From Bog-473 sp963745175 (GTDB taxonomy: Bacteria > Actinomycetota > Acidimicrobiia > Acidimicrobiales > RAAP-2), in assembly GCA_963745175.1 (NCBI GenBank), contig CAVUWK010000003.1, positions 102,598 through 166,597 of the forward strand: a DNA stretch of 64,000 bases, given 5' to 3'. Below the pieces are notes generated by a model. That model was not told the DNA's origin. It saw only the letters and a list, made by a program, of their open reading frames with translations, and ran no database searches. The position numbers and the translations under genes were made by a program. The stretch's first letter is position 1; the number at the start of each line of letters is the position of its first letter. Of this stretch, positions 38,163 to 47,379 are shown piece by piece.

Positions 38163-39404
38163 GTGCGAGCCGAAGCCGATTTCGACTATCTCTCCCTCGA
38201 GTGGCTGGCGGACCGCCACCGGCACAACGACGAGCTCCGCGCCCAGTCCCCGGTGATTTGGAATCGGACGTACGGGTTCTGGTACGTGACGGGCTACAAC
38301 GAGGTCGCCGAGGTCTCACGCGATAGCGAGACCTTCACCCCTCGCTACGAGGAACGCGCCTCCGATGGGCTGTACTACATCGGGATCATGGGGGTTCCCC
38401 ACGACGAGGGCCTGCCACCCGTGGGCATCGCCGAGGCCGAGGCCGGTCGCCACACTGCACTGCGCCGGGCCATCAACCCGTTCATGCTGCCGGCGGCGGT
38501 CGACAGGGACCGACCGTTCCTCGAGCAGGCAGCGACGTGGTGCCTCGACCAGAAGATCGAGGCGGGCCGGATGGATATGGTCCTCGACTTCACCAATCCG
38601 GTGCCTGCCATCTGGACCATGAGGCTGATGGGCCTTCCCCTGACCCAATGGCAGCACTGGGCGGAGTACTTCCACTCGGCGACCGCCTACGGGCCGCAAA
38701 TGCCGGAGCGCCAGGTCGCTCTCGCCCGCACACCGGAAATGGTGGCCGAGGTCAAGGAGGTACTGGGTGAGCGTCGCCGCCATCCCGGCGACGACCTCGC
38801 CTCGCGCCTGGTCACCATGGAGATCGAGGGTCGCCCGATGACCGACGACGAGCTGGTCGCCGTGATGTGGAACTTGATCGGCGGTGGCGTGGACACGACG
38901 ACCTCACTCACCTCTCTGGCGCTGGTGCAGCTGGCCGCACAACCGGAGCTGCGCGATCGCCTGGCAACCAATCCCGACTCACTGGCGTCGGCCTGCGAGG
39001 AGTACCTGCGTTGGACCTCGGTCAACGAGACGCTCAGCCGCACCTGTACCCGCGACACAATGCTCGGCGGCCAGCAGATAAAACGTGGGGAATTCGTGCT
39101 GATGAGCTGGCTTGCGGCCGATCACGACCCAGCTGTTTTCCCCGATCCGAACGCGGTGGACGTCGACCGCTCGCCCAATCCACACCTCGCGTTCGGCGTG
39201 GGATCCCACCGTTGCATCGGGCTCCATGTGGCCCGGGTCATGTTCGAGGTCATGATCCGCGAAGTGCTCACGCGCATTCCCGATTACGTCGTCGATCACG
39301 ACAGCGTGCAGTACTACCAGGGCAACCCCAAGCTCTACGGACTGGCCAAGATGCCAGTCACGTTCGATGCCGGCACGCCGCTTGGTGTCGACTGCCCCTT
39401 CTGA
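38163..39404 (+). CDS. Cytochrome P450
   Basis: 413 residues from GTG, soluble bacterial class. I-helix GGGVDTTTS supplies the acid/Thr pair; EEYLR (about 279-283) is ExxR; the haem loop FGVGSHRCIGLHVAR has Cys351 as axial ligand. N-terminal part FWYVTGYNEVAEVSRDSETF matches CYP1xx-like actinobacterial P450s that act on lipids, steroids or terpenoids. No redox partner gene is adjacent. Divergent from the M24 genes across 135 bases. Confidence 0.93.
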   Translation: MRAEADFDYLSLEWLADRHRHNDELRAQSPVIWNRTYGFWYVTGYNEVAEVSRDSETFTPRYEERASDGLYYIGIMGVPHDEGLPPVGIAEAEAGRHTALRRAINPFMLPAAVDRDRPFLEQAATWCLDQKIEAGRMDMVLDFTNPVPAIWTMRLMGLPLTQWQHWAEYFHSATAYGPQMPERQVALARTPEMVAEVKEVLGERRRHPGDDLASRLVTMEIEGRPMTDDELVAVMWNLIGGGVDTTTSLTSLALVQLAAQPELRDRLATNPDSLASACEEYLRWTSVNETLSRTCTRDTMLGGQQIKRGEFVLMSWLAADHDPAVFPDPNAVDVDRSPNPHLAFGVGSHRCIGLHVARVMFEVMIREVLTRIPDYVVDHDSVQYYQGNPKLYGLAKMPVTFDAGTPLGVDCPF

Positions 39405-39433
39405 ACTGCTCCTGAAACCACCAGCCTTAGTCC

Positions 39434-39475
39434 TCAGCTTGGGAAGCTGATGTTCTGCCTCTGAACTACGCCCGC
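39434..39475 (-). pseudogene. Truncated tRNA-Gly (CCC)
   Basis: Read on the minus strand: acceptor 5' strand GCGGGCG, TA, a D arm GTTC/GAAC, then a perfect anticodon stem TCAGC/GCTGA around TTCCCAA, giving anticodon CCC. After the anticodon stem the expected variable loop, T arm (GGTTCGA) and acceptor 3' strand are missing; unrelated sequence follows. So 42 bases of a tRNA-Gly 5' part remain. It may be a recombination scar at an island edge. Confidence 0.72.
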
Positions 39476-39849
39476 GAGAACGCGCACACACTACACGCTG
39501 GGTAAACGCGATTTCGCTCTGACCGAAAACCGCTAGATGACCGGAAAAAGTCGCGCGGTGTGGCACGAAAGTGGCACGCGGTGGCTGTTACACGCTGTGG
39601 TACGACCGCCGAATTGCAGGTCCGGGGGCACTGATGAGGGCCTCCGGGAGGTTTGGACTGCCAGGTTTCGAGGTGGCCCGCCAGGGGCATCCAACGGGCG
39701 TAGTCGGAGCAGGCAAACCGCCGCCGGCACCCCCAACTACGCCCAGATGTGGTGGTCCCACTATCCTCTGGGCCGCATCGAAATCCCAGGTGGCGCTCGC
39801 ACTCCGCCACCGTTCCTGATCGACGATCTGAGATAGGCGAGGAGCATTC
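39476..39849. other. Non-coding region next to the truncated tRNA
   Basis: 374 bases with no gene I can support. A direct repeat GTGGCACGAAAGTGGCACG lies at about 39561-39580, the kind of short repeat found at integration sites, though I cannot prove it here. The last 20 bases hold the ribosome site (GAGGAG) of the following EtfD-like gene. Confidence 0.4.
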
Positions 39850-41994
39850 GTGCCCGTCAGAATCATCATTGGACTCCTGGTCACGGTCATCGGCTTCGGC
39901 ATTGCCGCCCGCCGCTTCCACTGGCTGTCCAAGCTCATCCGCTCCGGGAAGAAGGACCCCGGCCGCACCCGGGGGAGCATCGTGCCCAAGGCGGAAGCCG
40001 AGGCCGTGGAGGTCGCCGGCCAGCGCAAGCTCCTGCAATGGACGGTCCCCGGTTTGGCCCACTTCTTCACGATGTGGGGCTTCACCATCCTGCTGCTGAC
40101 GATCATCGAGGCCTACGGCGACCTCTTCAACAAGTACTTCCACATCCCGGGCATCGGGACCTGGGACTGGGTCGGTTTCATCGAGGACTTCTTCGCCTGC
40201 GCAGTCCTGATCGCGCTCATCGTCTTCGCCGTCATCCGCGTGAAGAACGCACCGAGCCGACTCCACCGCAAGTCACGCTTCTTCGGGTCCCATCTCGATG
40301 CTGCCTGGATCGTCCTTCTCATGATCGCCGGCGTCATGATCACGCTGCTCCTCTACCGCGGCGCCCAGGTCAACACCGACCCCACCCAGTTTCCCTACGG
40401 CTGGGGCGCCTTCGCCTCCCACACTGTGGCCAAGTGGCTGGCCCCGCTCGGCGCCGGCACCAACTCGGTCCTCGTGACCGTGTTCCTCCTGCTGAACATC
40501 GCCATCATCTCGGGCTTCATCGTCTTCGTCTCCTACTCCAAGCACCTGCACATCTTCTTTGCGCCCATCAACGTGGCCTTCTCGCGGCGCCCCCGGGCCC
40601 TCGGCGCGCTCTACAGCACGCCCGACATGGACATGGAGAACGTCGACGAGGACACCGTGTTCGGTGTGGGCGAGATCGGCCACTTCAGCTGGAAACAGAT
40701 GTTGGACTTCGCCACCTGCACCGAGTGCGGGCGCTGCCAGTCCGCCTGTCCGGCCTGGACCACGGACAAGCCGCTCTCCCCCAAGCTCCTCATCATGAAC
40801 CTGCGCGACAACATGTTCGCCTCGGCCACCCCGCTGCTCACCGGCGAGGGGGAGCAGACCGCCCTGGTGCCCAACATCATCGACCCCGACGTGCTGTGGG
40901 CCTGCACCACCTGCGGCGCCTGCGTGAACGAGTGCCCGGTCGACATCGAGCACATCGACGCCATCGTCGACATGCGCCGCTACCAGGTTCTCATGGAGTC
41001 CGAGTTCCCCTCCGAGGCCGGCCTCATGCTGCGCAACGTCGAGAACCAGGGCGACCCCTGGGGCCTCGGGCAGCAGAAGCGCACCGAGTGGACCCAGACC
41101 CTCGACTTCGAGATCCCGGTCATCACCGGCACCATCCCCGACGACATCGAGTACCTCTACTGGGTCGGTTGCGCCGGCGCTCTCGACGAGCGGGCCCGCA
41201 AGGGAGTGCAGGCCACGGCGCGCATGCTGCACCGGGCGGGCGTCACCTTCGGCATTCTCGGCCCCAAGGAGTCCTGCACCGGTGACCCGGTGCGCCGCCT
41301 GGGCAACGAGTACCTCTACCAGGAGCAGACGAAGATGAACATCGCCACCCTCGACGAGGCGGGGGCGAAGAAAATCATCGCCAGCTGCCCGCACTGCTTC
41401 AACACCATCAAGAACGAGTACCCCGCCCTCGGTGGCAACTACGAGGTCATCCACCACGCCGAGCTGCTCGAGCACCTGGTGAAGTCGGGCAAGCTCACGC
41501 CGGGCTCGGGCTACTCGGGCAAGGTGACCTACCACGACCCCTGCTACCTGGGCCGGCACAACCGGATCATCGAGGAGCCACGCACGGTGCTCAGCGCCAT
41601 CCCCGGCGTGGAGCAGATCGAGATGAAGCGGTGCAAGGAGCGCGGCTTCTGCTGCGGCGCCGGCGGCGCTCGCATGTGGCTCGAGGAGAACATCGGCAAG
41701 CGGGTGAACATGGAGCGCATGGATGAGGCGCTCGGTACCGGGGCCGACGTCGTGTCGACGGCCTGCCCCTACTGCATGATCATGCTCGACGACGCGGTCC
41801 GGGCCAACGACAAGCAGGACGACGTCCGCGTGCTCGACCTCTCGCAGTTGGTGGAGGAGTCGCTCAACGGTGGGACCGGTGGCGGCCGCCTCGGCGGCCC
41901 CGGCCGAGACCCCGGCCTGAGCCGGTCCGCGGCAGAACTGGTGGCGGGCCTCAGCCGCCGATCAATCCGTAGGCCCGCTCGGGCCGCAACGTGA
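39850..41994 (+). CDS. EtfD-like membrane iron-sulfur protein (heterodisulfide reductase-related)
   Basis: 714 residues from GTG. N-terminal membrane domain of about six helices (3-20, 65-90, 112-135, 155-175, 205-245), like the nitrate reductase gamma fold. Two [4Fe-4S] ferredoxin motifs: CTECGRCQSACP (Cys290 onward) and CTTCGACVNECP (Cys352 onward). Two CCG domains follow (SCPHCFNTIKNEY; CCGAGGARMW and STACPYCMIML). The closest known example by architecture is mycobacterial EtfD (Rv0338c), which takes electrons from electron-transfer flavoprotein during fatty-acid oxidation. The last 44 bases overlap the convergent gene, so the C-terminal tail may be extended by an indel. Confidence 0.85.
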   Translation: MPVRIIIGLLVTVIGFGIAARRFHWLSKLIRSGKKDPGRTRGSIVPKAEAEAVEVAGQRKLLQWTVPGLAHFFTMWGFTILLLTIIEAYGDLFNKYFHIPGIGTWDWVGFIEDFFACAVLIALIVFAVIRVKNAPSRLHRKSRFFGSHLDAAWIVLLMIAGVMITLLLYRGAQVNTDPTQFPYGWGAFASHTVAKWLAPLGAGTNSVLVTVFLLLNIAIISGFIVFVSYSKHLHIFFAPINVAFSRRPRALGALYSTPDMDMENVDEDTVFGVGEIGHFSWKQMLDFATCTECGRCQSACPAWTTDKPLSPKLLIMNLRDNMFASATPLLTGEGEQTALVPNIIDPDVLWACTTCGACVNECPVDIEHIDAIVDMRRYQVLMESEFPSEAGLMLRNVENQGDPWGLGQQKRTEWTQTLDFEIPVITGTIPDDIEYLYWVGCAGALDERARKGVQATARMLHRAGVTFGILGPKESCTGDPVRRLGNEYLYQEQTKMNIATLDEAGAKKIIASCPHCFNTIKNEYPALGGNYEVIHHAELLEHLVKSGKLTPGSGYSGKVTYHDPCYLGRHNRIIEEPRTVLSAIPGVEQIEMKRCKERGFCCGAGGARMWLEENIGKRVNMERMDEALGTGADVVSTACPYCMIMLDDAVRANDKQDDVRVLDLSQLVEESLNGGTGGGRLGGPGRDPGLSRSAAELVAGLSRRSIRRPARAAT

Positions 41995-42373
41995 GGGCGA
42001 TCCGCTTGTCGTCGATCATGGCGGCCCGGTACTCGTCCCAGTTCGGGTGCGCGCCCGAGCCCGTCTCGTAGTAGCGGATCAGCTTCTCGACCGTGGCGTC
42101 GTTCGGTTCGGCCGCCACCGGGGACAGCTCGGCGGTCGCCTCGATCACGACGTACTGCCAGAAGTTGTCGCCCAGCACGTAGAGCGAGGCCCGCGGGTCA
42201 CGCCGCAGGTTGGCCGTCTTGGCCCGGCTGTCGGTGATGGAGATCAGGAACGTGTCGCCCTCGTCGGGCACGTACATGATGTTGGACAGCTGCGGCCGCC
42301 CGTTGGCGCGGATGGTGGCCAGGACCCCCTGCTTGTGGTTCCTGGCGAATGTGAGTGCCTCGGTCAGATCCAT
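41951..42373 (-). CDS. PPOX-class F420-dependent oxidoreductase family protein
   Basis: 140 residues, split beta-barrel fold. Motifs: ALTFARNHKQGVLATIRANG then RPQLSNIMYVPDEGD, and KTANLRRDPRASLYVLGDNF. These are typical of the F420/FMN-binding flavin-reductase-like group of actinobacteria. Probable small redox enzyme or cofactor-binding protein. It ends 18 bases ahead of the aquaporin start direction, reading leftward. Confidence 0.85.
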   Translation of the reverse strand: MDLTEALTFARNHKQGVLATIRANGRPQLSNIMYVPDEGDTFLISITDSRAKTANLRRDPRASLYVLGDNFWQYVVIEATAELSPVAAEPNDATVEKLIRYYETGSGAHPNWDEYRAAMIDDKRIALTLRPERAYGLIGG

Positions 42374-42390
42374 GGATCCGACGGTAGCGG

Positions 42391-43134
42391 CTAGGTCGCG
42401 GCCTCGACCGCCGGCACGTCTGCCTCCGAGCCGTACGTCAGCAGCAGGTGGATGAGGGCGGCCACGATCGCGCCGACCAGCGGAGCGACGATGAAGAGCC
42501 AGACCTGGCTGAGCGCCGTGCCGCCAACCACCAGGGCCGGCCCGAGGCTCCGGGCCGGGTTCACCGACGTCCCGGTGAGCGGGATCCCGATGAGGTGCAC
42601 CATCACCAGCCCGAAGCCGATGGCCACGCCAGCCGCACCCTGAATGGCCGCTTTGTGGGTGGCGAAGAGGACGACGAGGACGAAAATCGCGGTCAGGACG
42701 ACCTCGATGAGGAAGGCGCCCCACTGGCTGACGAAGAGGTGGGACTGCTTGCCGTAGCCGTCGGTGCCCAGGCCGATTCTGCTCTTCGAGTAGATCGGGG
42801 AGGTGGTGAACATCCAATACAGCAGGTAGGCGCCGACGATCCCGCCGGCGAACTGGGCCACGAGGTACTCGACGCCCTCCACGAGCTTCATGCGCCCCGA
42901 CGAGATGAAGCCGAGCGTGACCGCCGGGTTCACGTGGCAGCCCGAGATGGGCCCGATGGCGTACACGAGCGCGACGAGCACGAGGCCGAAGGCGAGGGCA
43001 GTGGCGGCCACGCCGGCGGAGTAGCTGAGGCCGAAGAGGTGGAACCCGAAACTCTCGGTTGCGACACCGACCGCGACGACGACCAGAATCATGGTGCCCA
43101 GGAATTCTGCTCCGAGCTTTCTGGCCAGCAACAT
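42391..43134 (-). CDS. MIP-family aquaporin / glycerol channel
   Basis: 247 residues, six membrane helices and two NPA half-helices: SGCHVNPAVTLGF and GTSVNPARSLGPAL. The second NPA followed by Arg-Ser is aquaporin-like rather than glycerol-facilitator (NPARD). The ATG at 43134 follows AGGAGG by eight bases; a longer open frame upstream has no ribosome site. The channel carries water and perhaps small neutral solutes. Confidence 0.93.
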   Translation of the reverse strand: MLLARKLGAEFLGTMILVVVAVGVATESFGFHLFGLSYSAGVAATALAFGLVLVALVYAIGPISGCHVNPAVTLGFISSGRMKLVEGVEYLVAQFAGGIVGAYLLYWMFTTSPIYSKSRIGLGTDGYGKQSHLFVSQWGAFLIEVVLTAIFVLVVLFATHKAAIQGAAGVAIGFGLVMVHLIGIPLTGTSVNPARSLGPALVVGGTALSQVWLFIVAPLVGAIVAALIHLLLTYGSEADVPAVEAAT

Positions 43135-43276
43135 GATGGAACCTCCTGTGTCCAGGCGAGGAAGCGGACACAGAAAGTCTCGCAGCGCCTGTTGACGCAG
43201 ACGCGGATACCCGAGGATGAACTGCCTGCTCACAGGGCCGACACAGCCGGCGCGGCTCTGTCGCGAACGGAGTTCC

Positions 43277-43738
43277 TTACAGGACGGCCATCGCCTTCTC
43301 GTCCGCCTCGCGCAGGCGGGTGGCCATGGCGGCCAGCATCTTGCGGGAGAGCGCGGGCACGGCGTCGAGGACTCCGTTGAACTGTCGTTGCCCCAGCACG
43401 AGCAGCGTCATGTCGGTCTCCGAGGTCACGGTGGCCGAGCGGGGACGGCGGTCGAGCAGAGCCATCTCGCCGAAGTACTGCCCGGGACCGAGCGTGGCCA
43501 CCTTGCGGTTGTTGCGTCGCACCGCGGCGTTGCCCTTGACGATGAGGAAGAACTCGCGCCCGATGGTGCCCTGCTCGGTGAGCATCCGGCCGGGCGGCAC
43601 CGTCACCTCCTCGAGTGCACGCTTGATGGTGCGCAGGTCCTTGGCCGACGAGGTGGAGAACAGCCAGATCTTGGACAGGTCGAATTCGTCGCGACTCATG
43701 GGTGCAAACAGTACCCCCGACCCTTCCGACGTGCTCAT
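43277..43738 (-). CDS. Cyclic nucleotide-binding domain protein
   Basis: 153 residues, essentially a single cNMP-binding domain: TVPPGRMLTEQGTIGREFFL, then LGPGQYFGEMALLDRRPRSA with the Glu-x-Ala and Arg phosphate-binding cassette intact. No DNA-binding domain is attached, so it is a stand-alone sensor or adaptor. The start could be ATG 43738 or ATG 43699 (MSRDEFDL); neither has a clear ribosome site. Confidence 0.85.
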   Translation of the reverse strand: MSTSEGSGVLFAPMSRDEFDLSKIWLFSTSSAKDLRTIKRALEEVTVPPGRMLTEQGTIGREFFLIVKGNAAVRRNNRKVATLGPGQYFGEMALLDRRPRSATVTSETDMTLLVLGQRQFNGVLDAVPALSRKMLAAMATRLREADEKAMAVL

Positions 43739-43760
43739 TTGAGAGCCCCGCCGGGTTGGC

Positions 43761-44099
43761 TCAGACGGCGTCGGCCCCGCGCTCGCCCGTGCGCACCCGC
43801 ACGACCGTCTCGGCCGGCACGACCCAGACCTTGCCGTCGCCGATCTTGCCGGTGGCGGCGGAGGAGACGATGGCGTCGACCACGGCCTCGGCCCGGTCGT
43901 CCTCGACCAGGACCTCGACCCGCAGCTTGGGCACGAAGTCGACCGTGTACTCGGCGCCCCGGTAATTCTCGGTGTGCCCCCGCTGGCGCCCGAAGCCCTG
44001 CGCCTCGGTGAGCGTCATGCCTTCGACGCCCATGTTCTTCAAGACGTTCTTGACGTCGTCGAGCTTGAAGGGCTTCACGACCGCTACCACGAGCTTCAT
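43761..44099 (-). CDS. glnB: P-II nitrogen regulatory protein, first copy
   Basis: 112 residues, full length. T-loop Tyr51 in NYRGAEYTVDF is the conserved modification site; the B- and C-loop motifs ATGKIGDGKVWV and VRVRTGERG are intact. It senses ATP/ADP and 2-oxoglutarate and controls nitrogen metabolism. It is not next to an amt gene, unlike the copy at 47.4 kb, so GlnB is the probable name. I see no GlnR box upstream. Confidence 0.92.
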   Translation of the reverse strand: MKLVVAVVKPFKLDDVKNVLKNMGVEGMTLTEAQGFGRQRGHTENYRGAEYTVDFVPKLRVEVLVEDDRAEAVVDAIVSSAATGKIGDGKVWVVPAETVVRVRTGERGADAV

Positions 44100-44265
44100 C
44101 TGGTGCACCTCACGATCCGCCGGGCGTTCGCGCCCTGCTGAGCACGTTAGTGACGCCGCCGGGTACCCGTTCGGCCGCCGCCAAAGCGCAGACCAGCCCC
44201 GCTGGGGCCCGTCGGAGGGGCCCGCGCCGAAGGGACCCACTTCGGGCGAGCGCTAGCCTTCCCCG

Positions 44266-44856
44266 ATGGCCACGAGCGAGGACGCCGGCAGCTCCGGGCG
44301 CGACGATGCGCCCCGGATGACGCGGTGGCAGCGCCTGAAGTACACGTTCATCGAGCCCGACGACTCCGTCGAAGAGAAGGCCGCCGCCGACGACCGCTCG
44401 GTCGAGGAGCTCGAGGAGACGATCCGCAGCTCGGACGACAAGGAGCGGGCCATCGGGCTGGTGGCGGCGCCGCTGGCGGCCATCGTCGGGATCATCATCA
44501 GCTCGGCGACCATTCAGAACGCCAAGAACCATCACGACAGCACGACGGTCTTCGTCGAGCTGACCTACGTGATCCTGGGCATGGCGGTGCTCATCCTCGT
44601 CTCGTCCCTGATGCGCAAGCGCCTCTTCCAGGGGATCACCCTGGCGCTCTACGGATTGGCCGTTTTCAACCTGCGTTTCTGGGGTTTCGGCATCCCCTTC
44701 GTGCTGGCCGGCGCCTGGTACCTGGTCCGGTCCTACCGCCTGCAACAGGCTCTCAAGAAGGCCGAAGCCGCCGAGGGTCCGGCGCGCCCCAAGGGTGCTC
44801 CCCGCCCCGACGGGGCGCGGCCCCGACCCAACAAGCGCTACACGCCTCCCACGTAG
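44266..44856 (+). CDS. Hypothetical membrane protein, 196 aa
   Basis: Acidic N-terminal region (EPDDSVEEKAAADDRSVEEL), membrane segments at about 63-82, 96-115 and 120-150, and a basic Pro-rich tail (ARPKGAPRPDGARPRPNKRY). No family recognised; function unknown. It ends just before a strong hairpin shared with the convergent gene. Confidence 0.7.
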   Translation: MATSEDAGSSGRDDAPRMTRWQRLKYTFIEPDDSVEEKAAADDRSVEELEETIRSSDDKERAIGLVAAPLAAIVGIIISSATIQNAKNHHDSTTVFVELTYVILGMAVLILVSSLMRKRLFQGITLALYGLAVFNLRFWGFGIPFVLAGAWYLVRSYRLQQALKKAEAAEGPARPKGAPRPDGARPRPNKRYTPPT

Positions 44857-44860
44857 ACCT

Positions 44861-44884
44861 CGCGCGCCGGCGATCCGGCGCGCG
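44861..44884. terminator. Bidirectional hairpin terminator between convergent genes
   Basis: Perfect 10-bp stem CGCGCGCCGG / CCGGCGCGCG with a CGAT loop, placed four bases after one stop codon and one base before the other. No T-run follows, as is common in GC-rich actinobacteria. Confidence 0.75.
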
Positions 44885-44885
44885 T

Positions 44886-45410
44886 TCAGGCGGTGACGGG
44901 CCTGTTCCCCGTCTCGTCGCGCTGCTTCCGCCGCCGCAAGACGAGCAGCAGCGCGACGAGCAGCAGCAGGACCACCAACAGGATCGCGGGCACGAGGAAG
45001 ACGCCATTGGAGGAGTGCTCGGTCGCCACCATGGCGGCGGGCGAGACGAGGGCGGGGTCGCCCGGCACCGCGATGGCGGGCACCGTCGACCCCGGTCGGT
45101 GGAAGCCGTTGCCGGGCAGCCGCTCGCTGTAGCGGCGCCCGTCGAGCGTGTAGCTCCCGCGGCACGAGTAGCCCGCCGCGTTGCTGCCGCTGCCGCCGAG
45201 GAGCCCCAGGCATCCGCTCACGGTGAACGTGACGGGCACGCCGTCGTTGTGGAGGCGGTCGTCCTGCTGGTTCTGGTGCACGCCGACGAAGGTGAAGACG
45301 ACGACGAGCACCGCCAGCGTGGCGAGCACCAGCCCGATGAGGATGCGCCCCACCCGTCGCGCGTCGACCCCGCCCACGCCGGCGCCGCGCAACGTGCCGA
45401 CGCGGTCCAC
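44886..45410 (-). CDS. DUF3592-like membrane protein
   Basis: 174 residues from GTG. One membrane helix near 22-44, an outer beta-rich domain with two Cys (VSGCLGLLGG and AAGYSCRGSYTLDGRRYSER) that may form a disulfide, and a second helix near 138-160, then a basic tail. The central pattern (short Cys-containing beta domain followed by YxxRLPG) fits DUF3592; function unknown. Confidence 0.65.
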   Translation of the reverse strand: MDRVGTLRGAGVGGVDARRVGRILIGLVLATLAVLVVVFTFVGVHQNQQDDRLHNDGVPVTFTVSGCLGLLGGSGSNAAGYSCRGSYTLDGRRYSERLPGNGFHRPGSTVPAIAVPGDPALVSPAAMVATEHSSNGVFLVPAILLVVLLLLVALLLVLRRRKQRDETGNRPVTA

Positions 45411-45584
45411 CGGCTCACTCCCGCCGGCGCTGCCGTCGGGAACGTTGCCGTCATCTGCCGTTTCCGGGCACGGGAGGGTCGGTGGTGGTCATCGCGATCG
45501 GGAGATCGTAGTGGGGGTCAACCGCCCGGGCCGCTGCGGCCCTTCGGCTCCGTTCGACGCGGCCTGAACGGGTTGGATGGCGGA

Positions 45585-45622
45585 TTAACACGCTCGAAAC
45601 ACACGCGTGACCATGCGGAAAC
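45585..45622 (+). promoter_or_regulatory. GlnR box (two a-b sites) upstream of amt-glnK
   Basis: TTAAC-6-GAAAC-6-GTGAC-6-GAAAC, with every half-site spaced by exactly six bases. This matches the actinobacterial GlnR operator (gTnAC-n6-GAAAC repeated); only the first base of the first half-site deviates. It lies 120 bases upstream of the ammonium transporter GTG. GlnR typically activates amt-glnK under nitrogen limitation. Confidence 0.83.
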
Positions 45623-45741
45623 TCCTGCACTGCATTGTGTCTGCGACGGGGAGAACCGTCGGAAGTGGCAATGCCGTGCCGGTGCCGGTGTGACGCCTCG
45701 CTCACACGGGCCCCGGATCCATGACAGTTAGGAGAGCTTGA

Positions 45742-47346
45742 GTGATCCACCTGATAGGCACGGCATACGTGCCGTATCCCAGTTGGCTCAATCCGGCCGA
45801 CAACACGTGGCAGATCACAGCCGCCACGTTCGTCGGCCTGATGAGCATCCCTGGCCTGGCAGTGCTCTACGCATCGATCGTGCCCAAGAAGTGGGCCGTC
45901 AACGTCCTCTCGATGATGTTCGCCGGGTTCTCCCTGGTCCTCATCGCCTGGGTGCTGTGGGAGTACAAGATGGGCTTCGGCGCGACCTCCGTCGGCGGGG
46001 GGGTGAGAGTCGTCAACGGATTGGTCACCCAGACCCAGAACGCGGGAACAACGGGGACCTGGCAGCACTTCTTCGAGAACTTCATCGGCAAGCCGGGTGG
46101 GATCACCAACAGCGTGGGTGAACAGGGCCAGGCGATGTCGGCGGCCAACACCATCATCCCGTTCCACTTCCCGACGGCCTCACTGGCGTACTTCCAGTTC
46201 GTCTTCGCCGCCATCACCCCGCTGCTGTTCATGGGGAGCGTGCTCGGACGGATCAAGTTCTTCGCCTGGTGCCTGCTGGTGCCGCTGTGGTCGACCTGCG
46301 TCTACACGCGTGGACGCCTTCCTGCTGTGGGGCGGTGGCTACTTCGCCCAGGAGGGCGCGCTGGACTTCTCCGGTGGGTACGTCATCCATATGTCGGCCG
46401 GTGTGTCCGGCTTCGTCGCAGCCTGGGTGCTCGGCCCCCGGCTGCTCCGAGATAGGCAGCATGCCTTGCCCAACAACCTCGTGATGGCGGCCGTCGGTGC
46501 CGGCATCCTGTGGTTGGGCTGGAACGGCTTCAACGGTGGTGACCCGTACTACGCGGGCGCCAGTGCGGCCGCCGCGGTGATCAACACGAACCTCGCCACC
46601 GGTACGGGCGTCATCGTGTGGATGATCATGGACGCCCTCCTGACGAAGGAGAGGAAGCCGACCTTCCTGGGCGGTGTGAACGGCATGATCTGCGGCCTGG
46701 TCGGGATCACGCCGTGCGCGGGCTGGGTCAACGGCCGGGGCGCCATCTACGTCGGCGCCATCTGCTCGGCCGTGGTCTGGGTGGCCTGGAACTACCTCTC
46801 GAAGGTGCGGCCGTTCTCCAAGGTCGACGATGCGCTCGGTGTCGTCTACACCCACGGCATCGCCGGCCTCATGGGCGGCTTGCTGCTGGGGATCTTCGGA
46901 GACCCGAACATGATCGAGTACGGCTGCGGCCATCTCGACGCGTCCGGGACAGGTCGTGGCGACGAACCAGGCCACGTACCTGGCGGCGCACGGGACCTGC
47001 GTGCCCTTCGGTGTCAACGGCCTGATGTACACCGGATCGGCGCACCAGCTGTGGGAACAGTTCCGGGCGGCCGTCTTCGTCATCCTCTGGTCAGCGGTGA
47101 TCACCTTCATCCTCATGAAGATCATCGGCTGGGTCCTCCGGGGTGCCCGCTACAAGGACGAGATCCTCGAAGTCGGCGACCTCGCCATCCACGGTGAGGA
47201 GGCCTTCCCCGAGGACTCGCTGGCGACCCGGTCGGACGGCGCCTTCGCCATGGCCGGCATCGACAGGGGCAGGGGCAGCAGAACCCAGAGAGGACTATCC
47301 GGTACCCGGTGCCGCAGATATACCCGATACCGGCGGCGGGTCCTAG
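45742..47346 (+). CDS. amt: Ammonium transporter, three frameshifts
   Basis: About 535 codons when joined. GTG start with AGGAGA ten bases upstream. The Amt fold is clear: NTWQITAATFVGLMSIPGLA, FHFPTASLAYFQFVFAAITP, DFSGGYVIHMSAGVSGFVAA with the pore region, LGWNGFNGGDPYYA and VVYTHGIAGLMGGLLLGIFG with conserved pore His. Frames change near 46305, 46940 and 47275; a compatible end is DIPDTGGGS at 47346. The gaps fall in conserved sequence, so indel errors are likely. It is the usual partner of the P-II protein 33 bases downstream. Confidence 0.9.
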
Positions 47347-47379
47347 GCCCGGTCAACTGAGAACGAAAGGAGCTCAACA

